DNA of 64,000 bases, from NCBI RefSeq assembly GCF_020524005.1, contig NZ_JAIVKK010000003.1, positions 372,001-436,000 of the forward strand, in the 5' to 3' direction. Made by a program: the position numbers and the translations under genes. The notes beneath the pieces were generated by a model. The model did not search any database, had not been told where the DNA came from, and worked only from the letters and a program-made list of their open reading frames with translations. This document shows positions 55,641-64,000 of the stretch, one piece after another. This stretch comes from Microbulbifer aggregans. Lineage in GTDB: Bacteria > Pseudomonadota > Gammaproteobacteria > Pseudomonadales > Cellvibrionaceae. The number at the start of each line of letters is the position of its first letter. Position 1 is the first letter of the stretch.

Positions 55641-56912
55641 TTACAGCAACATATGTACCTGCTTTGCCAGCTGCAAGTGAAATCCGGAATCGGATTCAGC
55701 CTTGCTATGTCTGGCCCTGGTAAGCTTGCGAAGTGTTTCCATCCGCCCTTCTTGCGCCGATATCAGTTTGTTGTTTTTATCGAACGACGCCGCCCGCTCC
55801 CAGGCAGGTCTGGATGAATCAATAGCGTTTTCCAGATAGTCTTTAAAAACAAAACCCAGATCGCTGGATTTTTTTGCAAAAGCATCTCTCAGCGCTAATA
55901 CATGCCCCAAGGCTACGGTCATACCCTGGCCGTATATAGGGTTAAAACTGGTGATCGTGTCACCAACAGGAAAATAGCCTATTGGAATTCCTGAAACCTG
56001 ATCAAAGCGGCGGAAAACGGAGTGAGCTTTTTTAAACACTTTGAGGCTACCTAACGTATCTGCTCCACAAATACGCTGCCAAATTCTCTGATCGGCCAGA
56101 TTTTTGGCCATATCCATCCACTCTTCTATGGTTTTCGGTGGCTTAATGCCGTTTGTACCGTGTAACGATACACACCAGGACTCACCCTCTATCGAGATTA
56201 ATGATCCGCCGATATGGGAAACACCCGGCTCCGGGTTCACCAGAATATTTTCCTGGCAGCCTTGCCATTCCGCCTTCTTCTTAAAGTGCAGGGTTGCATA
56301 AAACAGGTCGATGGAAGACTTCTCTACCGGCACTTCACCCGACAACACCTTGCTTACCTCAGACAGGAATGGTGCACCATTACCAGCGGCATCGATCACA
56401 ATATCGGAAGCAATTTTCGAGCCGTCCCGCAGCGTGACCGAAGGCGCTCCCCCCTTGGGATCAGTGGCAAAATTCAGGCGCTCCACCGGTGATCGGTGGC
56501 TTATCTGAACGTTGTCGATTTTACTCACATAGTCGAATACAACATTCTCAAGCAGTGGACGTGATTGGGATAAGAAATGAATCCCCAGATCCCTGTTCGG
56601 CATCCATCCGCCGTACTCGTATATCTGCTGGTCGCTGCCAAAAGACACACGTACCGCGCCACGGGATTCAAGCGCGGACGATATGCCGGGTAAAATGCTC
56701 TCAAGCCTGTCCAGGCCAGCCCTCAGTAATATATGAATATGCGCGCCCTGAGGAACCGCTTTACGGACACCAGCAGGAAAAACATCATCATTCCTGTCTC
56801 GCTGGTCTTTATCCAGCACGGTCACCTTTTTGAAATAAGGTGATAACGCGGCAGCCGAGGCAAGCCCGGCCATACCAGCGCCAACGATAACCGCGTGATT
56901 CATTTTATCCAT
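55641..56912 (-). CDS. FAD-dependent monooxygenase (second of tandem pair)
   Basis: This is a flavoprotein of about 423 residues. Starting from the ATG at 56912, the FAD dinucleotide motif is HAVIVGAGMAGLASAAAL. The second FAD motif is VGDTITSFNPIYGQGMTVAL. It lacks the tryptophan-rich motif of flavin halogenases, so it is read as an aromatic-type hydroxylase or oxidase. It resembles the upstream gene along its length (shared QIYEYG, DLGI/CSIL, SLHGTNG/SLHGRNG, GYFPVGD/RYFPLGD), a tandem duplication. GGTGGG lies five bases upstream. A GTG at 56927 gives a longer form. It may hydroxylate or dehydrogenate the NRPS product. Confidence 0.88.
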   Translation of the reverse strand: MDKMNHAVIVGAGMAGLASAAALSPYFKKVTVLDKDQRDRNDDVFPAGVRKAVPQGAHIHILLRAGLDRLESILPGISSALESRGAVRVSFGSDQQIYEYGGWMPNRDLGIHFLSQSRPLLENVVFDYVSKIDNVQISHRSPVERLNFATDPKGGAPSVTLRDGSKIASDIVIDAAGNGAPFLSEVSKVLSGEVPVEKSSIDLFYATLHFKKKAEWQGCQENILVNPEPGVSHIGGSLISIEGESWCVSLHGTNGIKPPKTIEEWMDMAKNLADQRIWQRICGADTLGSLKVFKKAHSVFRRFDQVSGIPIGYFPVGDTITSFNPIYGQGMTVALGHVLALRDAFAKKSSDLGFVFKDYLENAIDSSRPAWERAASFDKNNKLISAQEGRMETLRKLTRARHSKAESDSGFHLQLAKQVHMLL

Positions 56913-56933
56913 AAGCCCACCGTCCACTGGCGA

Positions 56934-58199
56934 TCAACAGCTGTACATCTGAGCACGCTGAAACCATTCCAAGTGTCGATCAGGACTGGTAAATATCTCA
57001 GCTTGTTTCTTTTGAGAAAGCGCTCGTAACAGCTCGTAATTTTTCTTTGCTGCATGGCCGTCAAATGACGAATCATAAGCCGCACATACCCGCCAGGCTT
57101 TTTGTGACCACGCGGCAGACGTCTTTATGTAGTCACTCTGTGCCAGGCCAATATCGTCGTGATCACTAAACGCGTCGTGGAGCGCTTCAGCATGCCCAAA
57201 ACCGACCGTCATACCCTGGCCGAAAGTGGGGTTCACACTCGTTATCACATCACCGAGAGGGAAATAGCGGAAGGGTAGCTCTGGCATCAAATCAAATCGA
57301 CGCCAGGTTGATAACGGCTTTTTATATAAGGCTACTGGGTGAATTTTGCGAGCCTGTATCAACCGCTGATAAATCCGGTCCGCGGGCAGTTGCCTGGCAA
57401 ACTCGACCCACTCACTCGGCGTTGTCGGCGGAACCAGACCGTTGCGCCCGTGCAGGGATACAAACCAGCGACCGTCTTCGATATCGAGCAGGGCTCCCCC
57501 TGCGGAAGCACCAGGCTCCGCAATGATCAGGATATTTTCTCTACTTTCGGCCAGCGATTCTGGCTTGTCGACGATTGCAGACGCATAGACAATATTTGAA
57601 TTGATTTCATCAACCCGGTCCATTCCCGGAAAGAGCTCATTCAATTGCCTTACAAACTTCCCTCCACGCCCGGAGCAATCGACCACGATATCGGCCGGCA
57701 TTTCACGGGCTTCACCGTCTGGTTCCGCCAGCCTCACACCGGCAATCCCCCCAACACCATCTAATGTGAGATTTCCGACCCGAACACCATCAAGAATAGA
57801 GACATTTTCAAGCTGGGTTACCCGGGATCGAATAACATGCTCAAGCAAGTAGCGCGACTGCGCGAGTATGCTGCAGCCCAGATCACGTTCCGGCAGCCAA
57901 ATGCCATATTCATGAATCTGCTGATCGATACCGGCACGCAAACACTTTGCACCAGAAAGCGTCAGTTCCTGGGTTATCCCCGGGAGAAATCGCTCCATTA
58001 TCTGCAAACCGCCAAGCAAGAGACTGTGTAAATGAGCAGCCTGACCTGCGCCTTTACGAATGGCGGGTACATCTGGCAGAGTATCCCGTTCAAGAATACG
58101 AACGGTTTTGAAGTGCGGGGCTAGCGCAGCCGCGGCTAATAGGCCTCCGGTCCCCGCCCCGATGATTAGGGCTATATCCTTGCCCTGTTTAACTGTCAT
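56934..58199 (-). CDS. FAD-dependent monooxygenase (first of tandem pair)
   Basis: This is a flavoprotein of about 421 residues and paralogue of its downstream neighbour. The FAD motif is IALIIGAGTGGLLAAAALAP, with VVDCSGRGGKFVRQL in the middle and LGDVITSVNPTFGQGMTVGF for the second FAD site. It likely hydroxylates or oxidises a pathway intermediate. The ATG at 58199 puts the FAD motif close to the start as in the paralogue and has GGA nine bases upstream; an ATG at 58241 is also in frame but has no ribosome site and abuts a palindrome. It is the first gene of the minus-strand biosynthetic operon. Confidence 0.88.
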   Translation of the reverse strand: MTVKQGKDIALIIGAGTGGLLAAAALAPHFKTVRILERDTLPDVPAIRKGAGQAAHLHSLLLGGLQIMERFLPGITQELTLSGAKCLRAGIDQQIHEYGIWLPERDLGCSILAQSRYLLEHVIRSRVTQLENVSILDGVRVGNLTLDGVGGIAGVRLAEPDGEAREMPADIVVDCSGRGGKFVRQLNELFPGMDRVDEINSNIVYASAIVDKPESLAESRENILIIAEPGASAGGALLDIEDGRWFVSLHGRNGLVPPTTPSEWVEFARQLPADRIYQRLIQARKIHPVALYKKPLSTWRRFDLMPELPFRYFPLGDVITSVNPTFGQGMTVGFGHAEALHDAFSDHDDIGLAQSDYIKTSAAWSQKAWRVCAAYDSSFDGHAAKKNYELLRALSQKKQAEIFTSPDRHLEWFQRAQMYSC

Positions 58200-58243
58200 A
58201 TGGCATATTCCGTGTGCTTTGTCACTATCCGACAGTGGCATGG

Positions 58244-58257
58244 TTAACAGATGTTAA
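58244..58257. promoter_or_regulatory. Palindrome in the divergent biosynthetic promoter
   Basis: TTAACAGATGTTAA is a perfect 6-2-6 dyad between the operon and the divergent monooxygenase gene. It is a possible operator for an unseen regulator. Confidence 0.4.
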
Positions 58258-58349
58258 TCCAAACGGCTTCGATTTAGCCATAGCTCTACTTTATTTACCA
58301 GTAATTATTACTCCCGTAAATTCATATCCAGGAAGGAAATGGCTTTACC

Positions 58350-58370
58350 CACCTGAACCCTCTTCAGGTG
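58350..58370. promoter_or_regulatory. Inverted repeat upstream of the divergent monooxygenase
   Basis: CACCTGAA and TTCAGGTG form a perfect 8-base inverted repeat around a 5-base centre, 31 bases before the ATG at 58402. It may be an operator or a leader hairpin. Confidence 0.45.
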
Positions 58371-58401
58371 TCGGAATGGCCAGTAACTGCGTAAGGAAAC
58401 C

Positions 58402-59556
58402 ATGAAGCTGCTCGACAATATCAACGAGATACTACCTGTCATACTTGACAATTCTTCCCGCTGCGAAGAGATCGGGATGGTGCCAAAAGAAAATGTCGAG
58501 TTGCTGAAACAAGCGGGGTTTTTCCGCGCACTGCAGCCCAAAGCTTACGGCGGCCTTGAACTTCCTTTCCCCGAATACGCAGCCTGTATCGCCCGCCTGG
58601 CAGAAGCCTGCGCATCCACGGCTTGGGCATGTGGGCTACTCGCCAATCACTCCCACGCGATCGGTTTGTTTTCGGTGCAGCTGCAAGAGGAAATATGGGG
58701 GAAAAACCCCGACGCCCTGGTGAGTTCCTCCGTTGCACCTCTCGGTAAGTGGGAACCCGTTGAGGGTGGCATCCGACTTTCCGGTACTTTCGGGTGGTCT
58801 TCAGGCTGCGACCATGCGGATTGGGCCGTTCTCGGTTATATGGGCAAAAACAATATGGGCCAGGCCGGCCCCTGCTTTGCCGTAGTACCACGCAGCGATT
58901 ATGAAATCCTGGAAGACTGGGACACCATGGCACTGCGGGGGACGGGCAGTAAGTCTTTGCGGCTAAAGGACGTTTTTGTTCCTGATTACCGCACCGAGTC
59001 CCTGTTCGGTCTGAACTTCGGTCTTACCCGCGGTTACAAGAGCCACAGCGGCGACATTTTTTACACGCCGTTTTCCCCCGTCTTTTCTATAGGGTTTGCT
59101 GCAGTAGCTTTAGGGATTGCCCGCCGCTTTGCCCATCTGTTTACGGAAAAAACCAGGGCTCGTACCAGAGCCTATTCCGGGGCCAAAGAGATAAACAATG
59201 CGCCCGCGCAGATGTATCTTGCGGAATCCACCAACCAGATAAAATCGGTACAGCTTCTGCTGGAAAATGACTGGCGGGAAATGATGGATCGTGCCAGCCA
59301 GCAGAGTTTGCCCTCGCCAGACGATGTGCTGAACTGGCGATGCCAACAGGCCTACGCCATCAAAGCCCTGATCGAAGCGGTAAGCAGACTGTCGCTGGCA
59401 TCCGGCGGCAATGCCTGGTTTGCCAGTAATGAGATGCAGCGGCTATTCAGGGATATCAGGATCACCGGCAGCCATGCGCAAACGGACTATGCCATCGCGT
59501 CACAGACCTACGGCAGGCACCTGCTGGGACTCGGAATGGATGCTAAATTCTATTAA
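58402..59556 (+). CDS. Acyl-CoA-dehydrogenase-fold flavin monooxygenase (HsaA/DszC type)
   Basis: This 384-residue protein has the acyl-CoA dehydrogenase fold of two-component monooxygenases such as HsaA, the oxygenase of 4-hydroxyphenylacetate hydroxylase, and DszC. Landmarks are LLKQAGFFRALQPKAYGGLE, ACASTAWACGLLANHSH, GTFGWSSGCDHADWAVLGYM, WDTMALRGTGSKSLRLKDVF, YSGAKEINNAPAQMYLAES, and a C-terminal FRDIRITGSHAQTDYAIASQ. Such oxygenases need a separate flavin reductase, which is not in the window. It is divergent from the NRPS operon and probably hydroxylates an aromatic or N-containing intermediate. AAGGAAACC precedes the ATG. Confidence 0.9.
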   Translation: MKLLDNINEILPVILDNSSRCEEIGMVPKENVELLKQAGFFRALQPKAYGGLELPFPEYAACIARLAEACASTAWACGLLANHSHAIGLFSVQLQEEIWGKNPDALVSSSVAPLGKWEPVEGGIRLSGTFGWSSGCDHADWAVLGYMGKNNMGQAGPCFAVVPRSDYEILEDWDTMALRGTGSKSLRLKDVFVPDYRTESLFGLNFGLTRGYKSHSGDIFYTPFSPVFSIGFAAVALGIARRFAHLFTEKTRARTRAYSGAKEINNAPAQMYLAESTNQIKSVQLLLENDWREMMDRASQQSLPSPDDVLNWRCQQAYAIKALIEAVSRLSLASGGNAWFASNEMQRLFRDIRITGSHAQTDYAIASQTYGRHLLGLGMDAKFY

Positions 59557-59655
59557 GTCCCGGTAAGTCACCCCGGTGCCCGGACATGGCACCGGTTGCA
59601 ATAAACGTTGCAATAGCCAGAGGCGTAAACAACAAGGCCACAAACAAAAAGAGCG

Positions 59656-60372
59656 TTACTTCGGCAACGCCTGAAGTACCTGGTGGCTCTCACTAACTTC
59701 CGGCACACAACCTCCCCTCGTAGCCAGGTAATGCAGGTTAAAAACGGAAAAGTAGTGTTGGAGGATCGAAGCCGGTCTTTCTTCTCCGGCGAGTAACAAA
59801 CAGCTTATGGCCGCCTCTGCCGTCGAAAAGCGATCACTTTTCCCTGAGTCCCTCACCGCGTAGGAACGTACCAGCGTTTCCGGCAAACTGAGGCACGGCG
59901 TTGCGTCCAGCCAGCGACTCAAGCCAACCATTCGGCTGCACTGCTTCCAGGTGCCATCCAGCAAAATCAGCGTGATCTTTTTTGAGCCGGTCGGTAGGGT
60001 TTTGGTAACCGGCCTTGTGCAGTTCACGGTTCCATCCGCAGGGAAGACGATAAAGCACTCCCGACCAGGGTCGCTCAGTAACGCCTTCAGCCCTTCAGGT
60101 GCTTCCAGCCGATTCCACAAGAAGACCGGTGTCTGCGGGAAGGTATCCACGATTAACCGACCGGTATTGGTCGGTTTGAACAGTTCCTTACGATGCATAA
60201 GCAATGCGAAATCCACCTCGCTTTCCGCCCTGGGACGCCATTCGCACATGCAGGCAAACTCGCCCATCTGGCAGTCCGCGCACCGTTTTACGCTTTTGCC
60301 TTTGGCCAAAAAGGGTTTAGTGGATTTCGCAAGCTCCTGATCGCGCAGGAGCGTATACATCGTGGAATACAT
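59656..60372 (-). CDS. tapT: tRNA-uridine aminocarboxypropyltransferase (DTW domain)
   Basis: This 238-residue DTW-domain enzyme transfers the 3-amino-3-carboxypropyl group of SAM to a tRNA uridine. A cysteine-rich N-terminal cluster is seen (CADCQMGEFACMC). The DTW region reads LILLDGTWKQCSRMV, with a GTW form of the D-T-W motif, and is followed by CLSLPETLVRSYAVRDSG and STAEAAISCLLLAG. It corresponds to TapT (YfiP) of E. coli. The start could be the ATG at 60372 or four codons later. It converges with the divergent monooxygenase of the preceding cluster. Confidence 0.92.
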   Translation of the reverse strand: MYSTMYTLLRDQELAKSTKPFLAKGKSVKRCADCQMGEFACMCEWRPRAESEVDFALLMHRKELFKPTNTGRLIVDTFPQTPVFLWNRLEAPEGLKALLSDPGRECFIVFPADGTVNCTRPVTKTLPTGSKKITLILLDGTWKQCSRMVGLSRWLDATPCLSLPETLVRSYAVRDSGKSDRFSTAEAAISCLLLAGEERPASILQHYFSVFNLHYLATRGGCVPEVSESHQVLQALPK

Positions 60373-60811
60373 ATCTGACCTACAACCAAATCAACCGCCC
60401 CTGAAACGCGCTTGCTCGCGCTGACCCGGGATTGATGCGGACCTGAATAAAGGGGCCGCTCCGCGTGGGTGATGAAAGGCGAAATTTTACACTGCGGCAA
60501 AAGTGAAGTCCCAGCTTAGTTGCACCGTGAAAGGCGTACAGGCCTAAATCCCCTGCCTGACAGGTTAACCGGACCGCAGTACTCGTTGGCCACACACTAC
60601 TCTTCTATCAATATGACCAACCGGTCTCACCTTAATGGCTAAAAAGCGACACAAGCCGGTCCTCGCCGCTATCTTTGTGACCGGGAAAGATGCGTTAGGC
60701 ACAGATTCCCTGTTGGCGAGAATTGTCAAATTGCTTCAAGGCCACTCCTCTATTCTCGCGTACTGATTTGAACAATAAAAACACAGTTGAGTCTCCACAG
60801 GAGTATCCGCG
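60373..60811. other. 439-base gap between tapT and the GMC gene
   Basis: No gene is seen. It holds the promoters of the divergent tapT and GMC oxidoreductase genes. An AGGAG ribosome site stands just before the GMC start. The only open frames are short and overlap these promoter regions. Confidence 0.5.
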
Positions 60812-62611
60812 ATGAGCGAGAAGTTTGATTTTGACCAGGTCATCATCGGGTCTGGTTTTGGTGGTTCCAGCAGCGCACTGCGCCTGAGTGAAAAGGGCCA
60901 CCGGGTGCTGATGCTGGAAAAAGGCAAGCGCTGGAAAGACAAGGATTTCTCCAACAACTCCTGGAACATCAAGAAGTTCCTGTGGGCGCCCAAGCTGGGG
61001 CTGACCGGCACCATGCAGGTGAGCCTTACTCGTAAGGTGACCGCACTCCACGGCGCCGGTGTCGGCGGTGGCTCGCTCATCTACGCCAACGTGCACCTGA
61101 TCCCCACCGACGAGGTCTTCGACTCCGAGCCGTGGTCGCGGGTACACAAAGACTGGAAGCAGCGCCTGCTGCCGTTTTACGGCCTGGCCCAGCGTATGAT
61201 CGGTGTGGCCAAAAATCCCTACGGCAATGCTGCCGACGAGACACTTAAGGAAACCGCCCGACGGATGGGGCGCGAAGACTCTTTCCAGGTCGTGAATACC
61301 GGCGTGCTGTTCCCGGAAGCCCCCGAGGACCGGAGCGGCAAGGACCGTGGCGATCCCTACTTCGATGGCGAGGGCCCGGACCGCAACAGCTGCCAGCACT
61401 GCGGTGGCTGTATGATGGGCTGCCGTCACAATGCCAAGAATACCCTGGAGAAGAACTACCTCTGGTTTGCCGAGCGCAATGGTGTGGAGATCCGCGCGGA
61501 AAGCGAAGTCACCCGCATCGAGCCGCTGCCCAACGCCGAAGGCGTGCGCGATGGCAGCGCCGGGTACGAGCTGACGGTACAGAGTTCCACCGCCTTGCTG
61601 TTCAAGAAGCCCTACAAAATCCGCACCCGCGGGGTCGTGGTGTCAGCCGGTGTCTTCGGTACCATTCCGCTGCTGCTGAAAGCCCGCGACAAAGACGGCA
61701 CCCTGCCAAATATCTCGCCACAGCTCGGCCGTCAGGTGCGCACCAATTCCGAGACGCTGATCGTCGCCACCAGCGACTACAAAGACAAAGACGGCAAGCC
61801 GCGGGAAGTGTGCGAGGGCCCGGCCATCACCAGCATGTTCGACCCGGATGATGAAACCCGGATCGAAATCGTGCGCTTTGCCCCCTATGGGGATTTCAAT
61901 TTCGCCCTGCAGAGTGCGGTGCCAATTACCGAATCCAACGGGCGCGTGCCACGGCAGATCAGCATGCTGGCCAGTATGTTGCGCCAGCCGATCAAATCCC
62001 TGTGCATGCTCAACCCGATCGGCAAGTCTCGCAACAGCATTATCTTCCTGGTGATGCAGACCAAGGACAGTTTCGTACACGTGAAATCCGGCAAATGGCC
62101 GTTCGGCTGGCGGGTAACACAGGAACCCGGCGACTCACCGCTGTCGAATTATTTCCCCATCGCCCACGAGACCGCCCGCCACTATATTGACGCCGCTGGC
62201 GGCGGTAACGCCGGCAACGTGGTCACCGAAGTATTGACCGGTGCCCCCAGTACTGCACACCTGATGGGCGGCGTGGCCATCGGCACCTGTGCCGAAGACG
62301 GCGTGGTGGACGATACAGGCGCGGTATTCGGCTACCAGAACCTGCGTGTGATCGACGGCTCGCTGATTCCCGGCAATCTGGGGGTCAACCCGTCGCTAAC
62401 CATTCTGGCCCTGAGCGAGTACGCCTGGTCCAAAGCACCGGTCTTCAACCGGGAGCGTGCGGAGAAAATAACCCCGGTGCGCTTTTCCAACCCGCTGCCC
62501 GGCAGCATCTCCGCACTGACTGGCAGCGGCGACCTGCACGGCATCATCTGTCGTAGCGGGACGGCAGACCGTATTACTGCCAGTGAATCTACTACCAGCG
62601 TGACAGGCTGA
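60812..62611 (+). CDS. GMC-family oxidoreductase, cholesterol-oxidase (ChoD)-like
   Basis: This 599-residue flavoprotein has the FAD motif QVIIGSGFGGSSSALRL, GAGVGGGSLIYANVH (GMC signature) and the C-terminal LRVIDGSLIPGNLGVNPSLT with the catalytic His/Asn region. Between them lies CQHCGGCMMGCRHNAKNTL: four Cys in the C-x2-C-x2-C-x3-C spacing, a feature of ChoD-like proteins that could hold an iron-sulfur cluster or be structural. Such enzymes oxidise sterols or other secondary alcohols; the actual substrate is not shown. It is followed after 31 bases by an aldehyde dehydrogenase gene, suggesting stepwise alcohol-to-acid oxidation. Confidence 0.9.
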   Translation: MSEKFDFDQVIIGSGFGGSSSALRLSEKGHRVLMLEKGKRWKDKDFSNNSWNIKKFLWAPKLGLTGTMQVSLTRKVTALHGAGVGGGSLIYANVHLIPTDEVFDSEPWSRVHKDWKQRLLPFYGLAQRMIGVAKNPYGNAADETLKETARRMGREDSFQVVNTGVLFPEAPEDRSGKDRGDPYFDGEGPDRNSCQHCGGCMMGCRHNAKNTLEKNYLWFAERNGVEIRAESEVTRIEPLPNAEGVRDGSAGYELTVQSSTALLFKKPYKIRTRGVVVSAGVFGTIPLLLKARDKDGTLPNISPQLGRQVRTNSETLIVATSDYKDKDGKPREVCEGPAITSMFDPDDETRIEIVRFAPYGDFNFALQSAVPITESNGRVPRQISMLASMLRQPIKSLCMLNPIGKSRNSIIFLVMQTKDSFVHVKSGKWPFGWRVTQEPGDSPLSNYFPIAHETARHYIDAAGGGNAGNVVTEVLTGAPSTAHLMGGVAIGTCAEDGVVDDTGAVFGYQNLRVIDGSLIPGNLGVNPSLTILALSEYAWSKAPVFNRERAEKITPVRFSNPLPGSISALTGSGDLHGIICRSGTADRITASESTTSVTG

Positions 62612-62642
62612 ACCGGAATCATCCGCGCCTAGGGAGAAAGTA

Positions 62643-64000
62643 ATGAACAAACAATTTGAAGTTCCGCGCGAGCAAGCCTTAGCGCAGATCCAGTATGTAT
62701 TCGAGCAGCAACGCCAGGCGTACCTGGCACAGCCTTATCCGAGTTTTGCCCAGCGAATCGAGGACCTGAAGCAACTCGCCAGGCTGCTCACAGATCACCA
62801 GGATGCGATCGTGCAGGCGATCAGTGATGATTTCGGCAACCGCTCGCCCACGGAAACCCTGTTCTGCGAATTTTTCGTGGTGCTGGACGGCATCAAGGAC
62901 ACCATCAAAAAGCTGCGCAAGTGGATGAAACCGCAGAAGCGCCACACACCGTTCACTCTCTACCCGGGAGCGAGCAGCCGGGTGATTCCCCAGCCACTGG
63001 GCGTGGTGGGCGTAATCGTGCCGTGGAATTTTCCGGCCAACCTGATGTTTGCCCCGCTGACCTGCATTTTTGCGGCCGGCAACCGCGCCATGGTGAAAAT
63101 GTCGGACCGTTCCTCGCGCCTGGCGCATCTGTTAAGCAGTGCCAGCGGTGACTATTTCCCGCCGGAGAAGCTGTCCATTTTTGCCGACAGTCACCAGATA
63201 GGTCCGGACTTTTCCGCATTACCGTTCGACCATCTGCTGTTTACCGGCTCCACCCAGACCGGCCGCGCAGTGATGCGCAATGCTTCCGCCAACCTGACAC
63301 CGGTAACGCTGGAACTGGGTGGCAAGTCGCCCGCCGTGGTAGCTCCCGACTTCCCCATTGATGTCGCTGCCGATCGCATCATTTACTGGAAGCTGGTGAA
63401 TGCCGGCCAGATCTGCACCAATATCGATTACCTGTTTCTGCCGGAAGACAAGGTAGAAAGCTTTGTCGAGCAGTCCCGCAAACTGGTCGCCAGGCGCTAT
63501 CCAGACCTGCAGAGTAGCGATTACACGTCGATCATCGACGACACATCCTATAAACGCCTGTGGCAAACCGTTAGAGATGCGGAAGCCAAGGGTGCCAGGG
63601 TGATCAACCTGGCACCCGGCGGCGAAGGCGATGGCAAGTTGCGCAAGTTCCCCCCGCACCTGATCCTCAATGTCAGCGAAGATATGCTGGTAATGCAGCG
63701 GGAAATTTTCGGCCCGTTATTGCCAATCAAAACCTACCGGCAGGCCAGTGAGGTCACGGACTACATTAACCATCACGACCGCCCGCTCGCGCTCTACCCA
63801 TTTACCAGAGACAAGCAGTTGCAGGCGTTTTATATCGAGCACGTGATGTCCGGTGGTGTCAGCGTCAACAATGCACTGTTGCACGTAGCCCAGCACGATA
63901 TGCCATTCGGTGGCGTCGGCCCCAGTGGTATGGGCCATTATCACGGCTACGAAGGCTTCGTGAATTTCTCGAAGATGCGCCCGGTGTTCTACCAGGGCTT
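62643..64000 (+). CDS. Coniferyl-aldehyde-dehydrogenase-like ALDH (3' end cut by window)
   Basis: This is an aldehyde dehydrogenase of the coniferyl-aldehyde dehydrogenase (CalB) branch. About 452 residues are visible; the gene runs off the right edge. Key parts are VVGVIVPWNFPANLMFAPLT, LLFTGSTQTGRAVM (NAD binding), TLELGGKSPAVV (catalytic Glu), NAGQICTNIDYLF (catalytic Cys in QIC) and MQREIFGPLLPIKTY. It uses NAD to oxidise aldehydes to acids. GGGAG precedes the ATG. It follows the GMC gene closely on the same strand, so the pair may form one oxidation pathway. Confidence 0.93.
   Translation, partial: MNKQFEVPREQALAQIQYVFEQQRQAYLAQPYPSFAQRIEDLKQLARLLTDHQDAIVQAISDDFGNRSPTETLFCEFFVVLDGIKDTIKKLRKWMKPQKRHTPFTLYPGASSRVIPQPLGVVGVIVPWNFPANLMFAPLTCIFAAGNRAMVKMSDRSSRLAHLLSSASGDYFPPEKLSIFADSHQIGPDFSALPFDHLLFTGSTQTGRAVMRNASANLTPVTLELGGKSPAVVAPDFPIDVAADRIIYWKLVNAGQICTNIDYLFLPEDKVESFVEQSRKLVARRYPDLQSSDYTSIIDDTSYKRLWQTVRDAEAKGARVINLAPGGEGDGKLRKFPPHLILNVSEDMLVMQREIFGPLLPIKTYRQASEVTDYINHHDRPLALYPFTRDKQLQAFYIEHVMSGGVSVNNALLHVAQHDMPFGGVGPSGMGHYHGYEGFVNFSKMRPVFYQG

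Noticed and set aside
55641..58199. Tandem flavoproteins considered as tryptophan halogenases
   Set aside because: Neither has the tryptophan-containing halogenase motif (W-x-W-x-I-P), so a monooxygenase reading is safer.

Overview
The window reads as a chromosome segment of a marine gammaproteobacterium. The left third keeps a backbone order familiar from Pseudomonas and Cellvibrionales (carB-carA, dapB, dnaJ-dnaK-grpE, recN, fur-bamE, rnfH-ratA, smpB, ssrA). A Microbulbifer-like genus would fit the sulfatase, the sodium symporters and the outer-membrane proteins, but the genus is inference, not something the sequence proves. Core genes are GC-rich; several accessory blocks are visibly AT-richer.

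Positions 1-21400 are housekeeping: pyrimidine/arginine precursor synthesis (carAB, with a possible leader peptide and attenuator), lysine/peptidoglycan precursor synthesis (dapB), a heat-shock operon with clear sigma-32 promoters, SOS repair (recN with a LexA-like box), iron control (fur), outer-membrane assembly (bamE), and trans-translation (smpB and the tmRNA gene). Two sodium:neurotransmitter-symporter-family genes flank smpB. Three copies of a palindromic REP-like repeat lie between genes.

Positions 21400-34100 are accessory. A HEPN-type protein lies just past the tmRNA 3' end, next to a short copy of that end. Then come a LysR regulator with two divergent alpha/beta hydrolases, an overlapping amidase and membrane-protein pair, and a run of sulfatase, metallophosphoesterase, DcuA-type carrier and porin-like genes followed by a decayed copy of the dcuA 3' end.

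Positions 34100-47450 hold a BlaI/BlaR-like pair, a Gdx (SugE) guanidinium exporter under a two-hairpin guanidine-II riboswitch, a cold-shock protein, RNase R, a small potassium-channel-like protein, a CobW C-terminal remnant, an outer-membrane barrel, a D-lactate-dehydrogenase-like enzyme, an XRE regulator divergent from a VIT/von Willebrand A surface protein, and a sirtuin.

Positions 47543-59556 are the most unusual part: a compact, lower-GC biosynthetic cluster. It encodes an O-methyltransferase, a free carrier protein, a thioesterase, a LysA-fold PLP decarboxylase, a stand-alone adenylation enzyme, a one-module NRPS ending in a condensation domain (A-T-C), two tandem FAD monooxygenases, and a divergent acyl-CoA-dehydrogenase-fold monooxygenase. 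The ligase/decarboxylase/carrier set suggests that an amino acid is loaded on the free carrier and decarboxylated there, then joined to the NRPS-bound acid and oxidised and methylated. I do not recognise the product. The window ends with a tRNA-modifying DTW enzyme, a ChoD-like GMC oxidoreductase and a partial coniferyl-aldehyde-dehydrogenase-like gene.
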